From Prorocentrum cordatum (Eukaryota > Sar > Dinophyceae > Prorocentrales > Prorocentraceae): a stretch of DNA of 64,000 nt. Location: positions 1 through 64,000 of the forward strand of contig CAUYUJ010011248.1 in NCBI GenBank assembly GCA_963575745.1, read 5' to 3'. Position 1 is the stretch's first letter, and the number at the start of each line of letters is the position of its first letter. Shown here in pieces: positions 29,607 to 37,983 of the stretch. The notes below the pieces were generated by a model. That model saw nothing but the letters and a program-made list of their open reading frames with translations. It was not told the DNA's origin and searched no databases. A program made the position numbers and the translations under genes.

Positions 29607-30554
29607 ATGCGGTGGTTGTTCAAGGCGGAGGGCCTGGACGTGCCTGTCGACGAGGAAGATTGGCCCCTGCTCGCTGGCATGGGGTCCGGGGCCGAAGAGG
29701 GTTTGGACGACGCGGGAATTGATTCCTACGAATCGGCTGAGGTGGCCCGCGCAGCCTTGGCCGCTGTACTCGCAGCCCCTGGCGCGACGTCTCCGCAAGA
29801 TGGCGTTGGTGCACCTCCCGAGTATATTTACGGACTCGACGACTTGGTTTGCTTCCTGTGCTTGTCCACAAACAAAGAAGCTGTTGCCCGCAAGGTGTTA
29901 CCGCCGCCAGCGCTCCCGGTGTCCGTCGTTGAGGATTTGGGGATGGCTGCCCCCGTCGCAGCCTCTGGCGCGACAGCGTGCCCTGGCGAGACTCGTTGTT
30001 ATGCGAGAATCACAACGAAAGCCACCGCGAAGCCAGCCATCGTCTCCATCTTGGCGTGGGTGTTCCAAGACATTTTGCGATGGGTGCGCGCGCCCGCCGC
30101 GGGGGCACTGTGTCAATGTTGCCGAGCTTGGCACGCTGGAGGCTTATTTCTGGCTTGCGCGCTGTCTGAGAGGAGGCGGTGCGTCGCAGACTCTGTCGCG
30201 AGCATCTTGTCCTTCGATGCGAAACCCGCCCAGGCATTGCTTCAAGCAGGGGCTTCGAGGAGTGATATTCTCCGCGCCTGGGCGCGCGCGTGGGACTTGC
30301 TCGACGGGCTCCCCCCGCGTGCCTGTTTGGGCTTCGACGAACGATTGTTGTCCATGGCACTAGTCCGCATGGGCGTCAAGGAACACCTTCGGGGTGACGC
30401 GAAGGACGCGGTTGCCCAGATGTTCTTGGACGCAGGCGGGGAGCATTCGCTTGCGAGGGAAGCGTCGTTCGCAGAGGTGGAGAAAGGGCAGCTTGCAGAG
30501 ATCGAGTGCCATGTGTTGATGTTGGCGCACAGCGATTCTGGCCTCTGGCGATAA
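29607..30554 (+). CDS. Hypothetical protein
   Basis: Open frame to a stop at 30552-30554. The first ATG is 29607; the frame is open from a GTG at 29592. About 315 residues, mostly Ala/Leu-rich helical-looking sequence with an acidic N-terminal part (DVPVDEEDWPLLAGMGSG). Cys pairs FCLC and CQCCRAW give no clear zinc site. No family is recognised. It carries family-1 hairpins at 29773 (read AAPGA) and 29959 (AASGA), a looser relative near 30187 (CAGACTCTGTCGCGA) and one at the very end of the frame (30538, GLWR). It may be the second exon of the 28319 gene. Confidence 0.45.
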   Translation: MRWLFKAEGLDVPVDEEDWPLLAGMGSGAEEGLDDAGIDSYESAEVARAALAAVLAAPGATSPQDGVGAPPEYIYGLDDLVCFLCLSTNKEAVARKVLPPPALPVSVVEDLGMAAPVAASGATACPGETRCYARITTKATAKPAIVSILAWVFQDILRWVRAPAAGALCQCCRAWHAGGLFLACALSERRRCVADSVASILSFDAKPAQALLQAGASRSDILRAWARAWDLLDGLPPRACLGFDERLLSMALVRMGVKEHLRGDAKDAVAQMFLDAGGEHSLAREASFAEVEKGQLAEIECHVLMLAHSDSGLWR

Positions 30555-30884
30555 TTCGCAGCCTCTGGCGCGAACCAGCATGGGGGGCGGCCGTTGGGGC
30601 GGCTGCTGGGGGGCGATCAGCATTGCCTGATCATGTCTGCTGCAATTGCGCGGGCTCGAGCAGCGGCGGCATGTGTAGGGCCGCTTTCAAGAGCTGGGCG
30701 TCGGCAAACGCAGCGCATGCTCGAACCTGCCAGGGAAAACTGAACCCGGTCAGTTTCTCACAGTGCTTGTTTCTTGCGTCGCACTTCTGCTGGATACGTT
30801 TATCGGAGACGGAGCGAGAAGCCATTTCTGCTATTATTATTACAACTATCACCACCACAATTACTACTAGTAGTACAATTGTTT

Positions 30885-31990
30885 CCGCTTCGCGAATCCC
30901 CGCCAGTCCATTCAGAAGCCCTTCCCATGAGAGCTGACGGGCAATGGAAAAAAGAAACACATATAGTGAAACAGAGCGGACAAGGAGAGGAGGGGGAGGA
31001 GGGTGTCGAGCCATCTTGGAGGCTATCTTGGAACACAGGAGGCTTTCTTGGAGCTATGGGGCACTTTTGGGGGTCTCAGGGATCTCTCGGCCCTCTTTTG
31101 GGGCATCTTGGGGCCCCCTTGGGGCTCTATGGGTCCTCTTGGGGCTCTTTTGGGGCATCTTGGGGCCCTCTTTTTTTTTTTTTTTTGGGGGGGGGGGGGG
31201 GGGTCTTGGGGTCCTCTCGGGGCTCTTTTGGGGCATCTTGGGGCCCTCTTGGGGCTCTTTAGGGGTCTTGGGGCCCTCTTGGGGCTCTTTTGGGGCGTCT
31301 TGGGGCGGCGCTCCTGGGGCCTCCTTGGGGCTCTCTTGGGCCTCTCTTGGGGCCTTCTTGGGGGCTATGGAGCGCCTCCTGGGGCCATCTTGGAGGCCAT
31401 CGATCAAAAAGGGGGGGGGCTCCGATTTGTCTCCCCCCTTGGGGGGCCACCGGAATCGCATCTTGGGGCGCTCTTGGGGCCCTCTTGGGCCGCTCTTGGG
31501 CGCTCTTGGGGCCGTCTGAGGGCCTCTTGGGCCGCTCTTGGAGCTCTCTTGGGCCATATTGGCGCCATCTTGAGGCCTCAAAAGCGCAGCGGAGGCGACA
31601 GGGCGAGAAGGCAAACATCATTGATTTTCTTCAGGTGTTTGAAGGAAATTGCTTTCTCGGGGAGGTCCTGACGGGTCTCCAAAAGCACCTGGGACCGTCT
31701 TGTGGTCCTCTTGGGGCCTCTTGGAGGCATGTTGTTAGCTATCTTGGGCCATGTTGGGCTGTCTCGACCGATATTGAAGGCCATCTTGGGCTCTCTGAGG
31801 CCCTCTTGGGGCCATCTTGGGCCGAAAAGGACCCCCTTGACACACCGCGACCGCCCCCGTCCAAGTCCAGGGGAGGGGGTATGGGGGAGGGGTAAACCCC
31901 TCCCGAAGGGGAAAAGGGGGTTTTGGAAGAGGGAATAAAGATCTCGTTAGACCGCCTGTCGCCCAAAGGGATGGCGGGATTTCGAGTCCC
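30885..31990 (+). mobile_element. Inverted-end repeat element, copy 2
   Basis: The 5' end CGCGAATCCCCGCCAGTCC pairs with the 3' end GGGATGGCGGGATTTCG. The internal order matches copy 1: CATTCAGAAGCCC, purine-rich start, CTCTTGGGG body, then CCAGGGGAGGGGGTATGG and a GGGGTAAACCCCTCCC palindrome. The flanks on both sides are ATT/ACT-rich, suggesting insertion into a simple repeat. A pure T16 then G17 run lies at 31171-31203. 30571-30884 holds no gene that I can recognise. Confidence 0.65.
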
Positions 31991-32191
31991 AGCATTACTA
32001 TCATGATTATTGTTTCTGCTATCAAATTTCACTGATCAAATGGTGACGCTATTGGCGTTTATACGATCACAAATGCATCCCCTACACCTCTATCATCCGC
32101 GCCGCTACTGCGATTGCAGCTACTACAATTAATAACGGCGGCGACGGCGACGGTGACGGCGACGACGACGGCGGCGCCGATGCTTATTGTG

Positions 32192-32206
32192 ATGATTTTG
32201 GCCTTG
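32192..32206 (+). other. Weak spliced-leader-like sequence at the start of the large element
   Basis: GATTTTGGCCTTGGT resembles the DinoSL 3' half (ATTTTGGCTCAAG). It is at the position equivalent to the better relict at 5709, as judged from the homologous sequence that follows both. Confidence 0.3.
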
Positions 32207-33424
32207 GTGGACCGGTCAGGCTGACGCCACTCCGGGCCACCCTCAGGAGCCTGACTGCGGCAGGCGCAGCATTGGGGGAGGGGGTAGCGCGGCCGTCCCC
32301 ACAATTCACGCAGGACCTGCGACCATCCGTCGCTACCCTGGAACGGACTGCGACGGGCAGAGGAACGTCCACGATGTCCAGCCCAGGGAACGGTGTGTAG
32401 GGGAAGAATGCACCAGGGAGCTGACCCCCGTGGGGGGTGGTCGTGACAACGCTGGCAGAATGCAACCCGACGCTGCGACCTTCCGTCGCCCCCCTGGGCG
32501 CGATGACCGTGGGCGCGAAGCCCTCTTGTCTAACCCAACCGCCTCTCTCACCCCCACCGCTCCCATGCCCACTGCAGGACGTCCAATTTCCTTCTTTCCA
32601 GGCGCTGTCGGACAGAGTGGAGCGGCCCTAGACGACGCCAGGGCTACGGGGGGAGAGGGCCTCGTTTCGGCACAAGCAAACCTTCCCACGGATCCAGTCC
32701 CGCTTAGGTCAACTGACGATGAACAGATGAACGTCCGCCGCGGTCTTCCCAGGGGCCAGGTTGACTCGGGTGGTGAGCTCAGGGAGCTGATGCCCTCAGG
32801 GGCCGCCCACGAGGGCATAGGCAACAGGAACGGGCAGGTCGCTGCCCGCAGCCCCGGCCCGCTCCATCAAGGCTCACGCCAACCCGCCGCCGACCCCCCC
32901 TCTGGGCGTGCCCGCGCTGAGTGAGGCCGCCCCCGCTTGCGAGCTAAGCGGTGGAGCCATGCCTTCCACCCGCGAAGCGCATCCCGACGCCGATGCAGCA
33001 TTCGACCGCTCCCACGGATCCGAGAGTGACAGGCATAATGCTGGAGAAGGGGGTGATGCAGACATCCCTGATATACACGCAAATCGTGCGACCGTCCGTC
33101 GCTACCCTGGATCGGATGGCGGAAGGCTGGATGAGGCCCAAGGCGTTCGACCCAGGGACCAGTCGGCTGTGGGAGTAAGGACCAGAGACTCTACCCCCGC
33201 GGGGGTTGGACGGGGGCGCGGTGGCTGCGTGCACCCTAGCGCTGCCGCCTCCAGTCGACCCACTGGAGACGAGAGCGCTAGGCGCGACGCTGGGGGGGGG
33301 GCGAGGCTCCCCCCCCCGCGATGCACGCAGAACGGCGACCTTCCGTCGCTACCCTGGACCGGGCGACGGCGCGCAGAGAGAGGCGCACGGCGTTCAACCC
33401 AAGGATCGCTGGCAGAGGGAAGAC
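32207..33424 (+). mobile_element. 5' leader of the large retroelement
   Basis: A repetitive leader with family-2 hairpins at 32319, 32475, 33088 and 33335 and recurring short phrases (CCCCCGCGGGGG, CCCACGGATCC). The frame through it is open but hairpin-derived (ATFRRYPG, RPSVATL), and its first ATG in the downstream frame is at 33425. The 5709-6740 segment is homologous to its first ~700 bp. Confidence 0.5.
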
Positions 33425-33505
33425 ATGACCTGTGACCCAGCCCCCGCAGAGGCGGGACGGGAGAGCGTCGTCAGTATACACACTGATACCGCGACCTCCC
33501 GTCGC
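32319..33505 (+). repeat. Family-2 hairpins, five copies in the leader
   Basis: GCGAC/GTCGC stems at 32319 (loop CATCC), 32475 (CTTCC), 33088 (CGTCC), 33335 (CTTCC) and 33491 (CTCCC). The first, third and fourth have the tail TACCCTGGA; the second has CCCCCTGGG and the fifth CTCCCAGCA. The loop varies mainly at its second and third bases while the stem is kept. Confidence 0.8.
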
Positions 33506-35995
33506 CTCCCAGCAGCAGGCCACGGGCCTGGCCTCGCGCCAGAGGGAGGGGAGCGAGAGTCGGGGGTCCCCGGCGCCAGTGATCGCAGGGAGACGCCCTC
33601 CTCCACAGGGATGATCGATCGCCTCTGTCTCGCTATGGGATCGGCAGTTGGAAGGCCTGGCGGGCCTCCTCGTTCGCCCAGCACCCCGAGGGTTGCTTCC
33701 GATCCCGCGGTCGGGGCCGCTCCTCATGTCGATCGGATCGATCGGGCAAGGTCTCCGATCCCGGCGGCTGGATCTCCTCGTGCCTTTCCTCCCTCGTCCA
33801 CCAGCTCTTCCCCCGACTTTTCCCCTCCTGACCCGCCCCCTGGGCTCGAGTTTCTTGACGCTGCGCTCGGTGGATGCCGTCGTGGACCTGACTACTCGTC
33901 ACAGGGCAGAGAGCGGGGGGCCCTCCTTTGGACGGACAGCGGCTCGCCCCTCGAGGTCAGCCACACGGCGCACGGGGGCCCCGTCCTCACGGACCCCCCC
34001 TCCTACCCATCCCCAGATCTCGCCCTGGAGGATGAGCTGCGAATTGAGAACCCGCCCACCCCCTCAGACCTTGGCGACCCCAGCCAAACACTGAGGAGCA
34101 GAGGGCAAAGCGCTGCGGACCTCCACGCACGGTGGCTGGACGCCACTGGGCACACGAATGCTGACTGGGCGGCCAGTCGGGAGGCGGACGGTCCCATCCG
34201 TGGCCCGCGCGTGGCGGACGCCAGGATCTCTGGCAGGGGGGGCACCATGAGGGCCCTACGCCGGCACCTTGTGCGCGCTGAGGGTCCATGGTGCGAGGTC
34301 CCCAACCGCGGGGCGCCGAGAACATCCCGTGAGACCAGCAAGCTGGAGCTCCTCATACACCACGCGTGGAGGGGGCACCGCCCAGGCCACCCAGGCACAC
34401 GAGCCGACAGCCCCATGCGCACGGCTCCTGCAGAACCAGCTCTCCCTGGACGTTGCTCTGAGGTCGCCATTTCAGCCCCAATTCTCGCCATCCTGGACCA
34501 CACCTGGCTAGTATGGTCCATCACTGGAGGAGACTATGAGGGGCGTCTGGGAGGCGTTCAACCGGACCCAGTGCAGGTCCTCGACTTCCGCTTTGCGAGC
34601 ATTTCTCATGATCCCAGTATAAGAAGGGAAAGTTTGGATGCAGCCAACCCCTCAGTGACTGAGAGACAGCTAGCACGGCTCGAGTACGTTGCCATGGCCG
34701 CAGCTGCGCATTATTGCGACATAGGAATGGAGCCCCCGAGCGGATTTGACACAGATAGGATGCTCATGCCCGCCAGATCCCCTGAGGACGCTGCCCCGCT
34801 GCACATCAGTGGCCCCAACCGAGCAGACGGGGCGCAGGACCCCATGGATGACGAGGTCATGGGCTATGCCCATCGAGTCCTGATTCACGAGCGCAGACAA
34901 AACGTAGTCCACTTTCCGGACCATGGGGGCGTCAGGCAGTGGGCCATCACGAGAGGGAACCTCGAGCGAATGGGAAGTGATGTGCACTCGAGACGACAAG
35001 CAGGTAGAGGCCCAGTCCCATGGGTAGAGGCCGCCCTCTCGGGTATACCCGCCAGCTCCGCGGGCATCCCTGGAGCCCCCATCCAAGGCAGCGACAGCAG
35101 CGACGACGCGTGGCCATGGTCCACCACAGCTCACAGACTGCGGCTGCGGGACTTTTTCTGCCCAGGAGAGAGATGCAATTTCTGTGGCACCTGGACGCTC
35201 CGAGATCCCACAGGGCAAACCTGTATCACTTGCCGTGGGCTGGCCAACCCCTGGAGTTACAACCCAGAGGAGCCGCGAGCAGACGCCTCGCCTCAGAGCC
35301 ACCCAGGAGCAGACCTTGGCCAGCCACCCAACAGGCACGCCCTCGACCTCCTGGGCGGGGCTCTGCTGATTCAGCTTGTCAAAGCGGGCATGCGATACGC
35401 CCCAATCGCTGAGCACCTGTACTCCCCCACCCCGCCTGGCCCCTCCGACTTCACCCCAACGTGGCTCGTGGGTGAACTCCTGGGAGCCTGGAGGCATATG
35501 GTGGCCCACGCTGCAGGCCTACCTGAAATCTGGTCATACGAAGACTCAGGAGGCCTCGAAGAGGTCGGGAGCGATTGGCAACACCGCACAGCGTCGATCT
35601 CGCTGGCCCTACTTTGCTCAGCACCAGGCTCCTGGGCCTTAAATGTCTGCCAGGAAATTCGGCACATCATTAGGACCTACCCCCATGGACGGCTCGATGG
35701 GTGGTTCCCTCCTTCTCTCTACCACGGCGACACAGACGCTCGCCCACCAACATGCCGGAGGCCCCCACTACCCAGCAGAACAACTACATCCGTTCCCATA
35801 GGACCGAACACCCTGGTGCACCTGGACGACCTCTGCTGGTTAAGGTACACCATCGGCGGGGATCACCATGACCGCGCTATGAGCGACGCACGTGATCACA
35901 CCGATCTTAGTAGACGCTGGTGGCACAACAGACAGCCCCCACTCTCAAACTGCAGAAGTAATGAGAAGGGCGTTACAAGCAGCCGCACGCACTGA
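33425..35995 (+). CDS. Large-element ORF with zinc ribbon
   Basis: Frame open from 33206 (TTG) to the stop at 35993-35995. The first ATG is 33425; another in-frame ATG is 33611. The N-terminal third is Pro/Ser/Arg-rich. The later part is more compact. A four-Cys zinc-ribbon-like site, CPGERCNFCGTW then CITCRG, is encoded at about 35158-35240. In a retroelement this position suits a nucleic-acid-binding ORF1/Gag-like protein, but no family is recognised. A frame offset by one (35892-36284; PILVDAGGTTDSP, then a Pro-rich end) may be its continuation, so the annotated stop may follow a frameshift. Confidence 0.5.
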   Translation: MTCDPAPAEAGRESVVSIHTDTATSRRLPAAGHGPGLAPEGGERESGVPGASDRRETPSSTGMIDRLCLAMGSAVGRPGGPPRSPSTPRVASDPAVGAAPHVDRIDRARSPIPAAGSPRAFPPSSTSSSPDFSPPDPPPGLEFLDAALGGCRRGPDYSSQGRERGALLWTDSGSPLEVSHTAHGGPVLTDPPSYPSPDLALEDELRIENPPTPSDLGDPSQTLRSRGQSAADLHARWLDATGHTNADWAASREADGPIRGPRVADARISGRGGTMRALRRHLVRAEGPWCEVPNRGAPRTSRETSKLELLIHHAWRGHRPGHPGTRADSPMRTAPAEPALPGRCSEVAISAPILAILDHTWLVWSITGGDYEGRLGGVQPDPVQVLDFRFASISHDPSIRRESLDAANPSVTERQLARLEYVAMAAAAHYCDIGMEPPSGFDTDRMLMPARSPEDAAPLHISGPNRADGAQDPMDDEVMGYAHRVLIHERRQNVVHFPDHGGVRQWAITRGNLERMGSDVHSRRQAGRGPVPWVEAALSGIPASSAGIPGAPIQGSDSSDDAWPWSTTAHRLRLRDFFCPGERCNFCGTWTLRDPTGQTCITCRGLANPWSYNPEEPRADASPQSHPGADLGQPPNRHALDLLGGALLIQLVKAGMRYAPIAEHLYSPTPPGPSDFTPTWLVGELLGAWRHMVAHAAGLPEIWSYEDSGGLEEVGSDWQHRTASISLALLCSAPGSWALNVCQEIRHIIRTYPHGRLDGWFPPSLYHGDTDARPPTCRRPPLPSRTTTSVPIGPNTLVHLDDLCWLRYTIGGDHHDRAMSDARDHTDLSRRWWHNRQPPLSNCRSNEKGVTSSRTH

Positions 35996-36284
35996 CTGGC
36001 GCCCAATACACCCCCAAATGGTGCAGGGTCCCCCCTGGGAAACCTCGTCACGGACGCCGCCATCAGACGACTGGATGCAGACAGCAGGGGTCAGGACCAA
36101 GAGCGTTCTGGGCGTCCTAGTGAAGGGCACGCCCCCCATGGACGTGGACAACCCCCGCAACGGCAGGGACAGCCACGCGGGCTTAGAAGGGGTGGGTGCC
36201 AGGCCTCCCCCAAGACCCCCCCCCAGTCCTGGAGGAGGGGCCTTCCCAAGCGGAGCGTTCGCAGCGAGGCACTTTCATCTATGA
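35892..36284 (+). pseudogene. Frame-shifted continuation between the zinc-ribbon and RING frames
   Basis: Reads ITPILVDAGGTTDSPHSQ to AFAARHFHL, overlapping the end of the previous frame and the start of the next. Its composition fits the neighbouring frames better than the alternative readings at 35900-36190. It may be a bridge of one interrupted polyprotein. LVDAGGT is reminiscent of, but not sufficient for, an aspartic-protease D-T/S-G motif. Confidence 0.3.
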
Positions 36285-37983
36285 GGTGAGGAGAATCAGG
36301 GCGAGGGTCGCAAGCAACTCCGTCACCCCTGGCATACGTTGGAGCAGTATCCTGGTCCCCTTTATTTGGGGTGCAGCCACCAACAGAGGTCGAAGCGTCC
36401 TCGAGCTGGCCTTCAGGAGCAGCAACCTCAGCACCACTATTATTGAACATGCAGCAGCCTGGTGGAGAGCACGAGGCGTCACCTCCTACAGAGATGCCCA
36501 GAGAGCGCTCGCATCCGAAGCAGATATGGCGTCCAGGGCAGCTGGTGCCTCGCTCGAGGCCCCCGAGGTAGGCGGCTACATCGCACCCCAGCTCCAGGAG
36601 CGGATGATGCTGCACCTGGATGCAAGCGGCTTCCTTCAGAGTGCCATCCTGTCAGGGGATCGGCAAGCGGTGGAGGCTGGAGCGAGGGTTCGTGCGCAAA
36701 TGGCCAGTACCAGACCGAGGTCAAACCCAAGGAACAGTGGACCCGCGAGCGAAGGCAGACCACGCCCTGGAGTAGAAACCGAAACTGTGGAAGCCGCAAG
36801 CACAACCACGCCATGGCACGCGGATATAAGACAGATGCTCAACCGGGCAAGCTTCGCTACTCCCCAGGGCAGGTTACCGGCTGGCAGTACCAGAGAAGGG
36901 CTCCTGGACATACTCATACGCACTCTCGACGCCAGGCAGCGGGATGGAGAGGAGGCAGGCAGAGGGGCCATGCCGGCCCCCGGAGAAAGGACCTCTGTCA
37001 ACGGAGACCAGGCACAGTGCCTCGCGCAAAGCATGCTCCTGGAACACAGGGTAGATCGACAACCGGGCCCCTGGATCTCTAGAGCCCTGTGGCTCTGCCT
37101 GGCCCCGCACTACTTCCCCCTCCTCAAGCCAGTGCTGACTGTACGGGCCCTGGACTCTCGACCCTACGACGTTCTCTACCGCTGGATGACCAGGAATGAG
37201 ATGCACACGCCAGAAGACCTCGTTGCCTGCCTTCGAAGGGACTTCCCGGATGCCGATCTAGCTCCATACTCCGACCTCAGCAACTCACAAATCCAGGCCC
37301 TCATATCCCATCTCAGTGAAGGAGCTAGTCTGACGCACCTCGACGCCAGTGTGTCCGCCAGAGCCCTCATCGAGAGCCTGGGGGATGGCTTATCCCAACT
37401 CAGCCACCCTCCTGGAGACAGTGCCAGGCTCCCTCCGGAAAGCATGGACGCCGTGGAAGTTCCTCCCTGGGACCGGGAGGTAGGGACCCCTCGATGCATG
37501 ATCTGCAGCGAAGACATCTTAGGTTTCGCGGAAGCCCTGGTGCCATGCGGCCACCTGTACCACGCCGAATGCCTCAGACAGTGGAGGGTTAGCCAGCCAG
37601 CGCAGGCCCTGTCCCACGGAAGATGCTTCCCAGTGAACTGTCCCATATGCCGCTCCAATGATAGGGGTAGTGTCTCCGTAAGGATTCCAGAACGACCACG
37701 ATGCCGACGCCGCGGACATTGCGGTACCACCAGACCTCCTACAGCTCCGCGACGGGACCCTTCTCCCACTGCAGCCCTTCCTGAGCCTGCAAGAGTTAGC
37801 CGATGCCTTCAGGCACCTGGCCCCAGATCTGGACTGCCTCAGAGCACAAACGCTCTCCATCCGACGTCCCCACACATACGTCACACTTTCAGACACGCGC
37901 AGAATCCATGCGCACGTCACCGAGAGGGGAACCGCGCAGGAGGCACGTCATGCCCCGATGGAGGTGGATGGGGCCCCACCTGA
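36196..37983 (+). CDS. Large-element ORF with RING-H2 finger
   Basis: A 595-residue open frame from a GTG, so the true start is uncertain and may be a frame change from upstream. Residues 30-430 are of unknown family. Residues about 435-484 form a complete RING-H2: CMIC, then CGHLYHAEC, then CPIC, with the eight ligands C-C-C-H-H-C-C-C in canonical order. RING-H2 domains bind E2 ubiquitin-conjugating enzymes, so the product could be a ubiquitin ligase; I infer this from the domain alone. The tail after 484 is Pro/Arg-rich. The frame overlaps the next one by 26 bp. A RING finger is unusual in a non-LTR retroelement. Confidence 0.65.
   Translation: MPGLPQDPPPVLEEGPSQAERSQRGTFIYEVRRIRARVASNSVTPGIRWSSILVPFIWGAATNRGRSVLELAFRSSNLSTTIIEHAAAWWRARGVTSYRDAQRALASEADMASRAAGASLEAPEVGGYIAPQLQERMMLHLDASGFLQSAILSGDRQAVEAGARVRAQMASTRPRSNPRNSGPASEGRPRPGVETETVEAASTTTPWHADIRQMLNRASFATPQGRLPAGSTREGLLDILIRTLDARQRDGEEAGRGAMPAPGERTSVNGDQAQCLAQSMLLEHRVDRQPGPWISRALWLCLAPHYFPLLKPVLTVRALDSRPYDVLYRWMTRNEMHTPEDLVACLRRDFPDADLAPYSDLSNSQIQALISHLSEGASLTHLDASVSARALIESLGDGLSQLSHPPGDSARLPPESMDAVEVPPWDREVGTPRCMICSEDILGFAEALVPCGHLYHAECLRQWRVSQPAQALSHGRCFPVNCPICRSNDRGSVSVRIPERPRCRRRGHCGTTRPPTAPRRDPSPTAALPEPARVSRCLQAPGPRSGLPQSTNALHPTSPHIRHTFRHAQNPCARHREGNRAGGTSCPDGGGWGPT

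Larger units (their letters stand above)
28305..30570 (+). repeat. Family-1 hairpins in the fourth and fifth frames
   Basis: Exact cores start at 28305, 28566, 28833, 29959 and 30559, with variants at 29773 and 30538. All exact copies here have the CGC/GCG stem. The 30559 copy follows the stop codon of the 29607 frame by a few bases. Confidence 0.8.
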
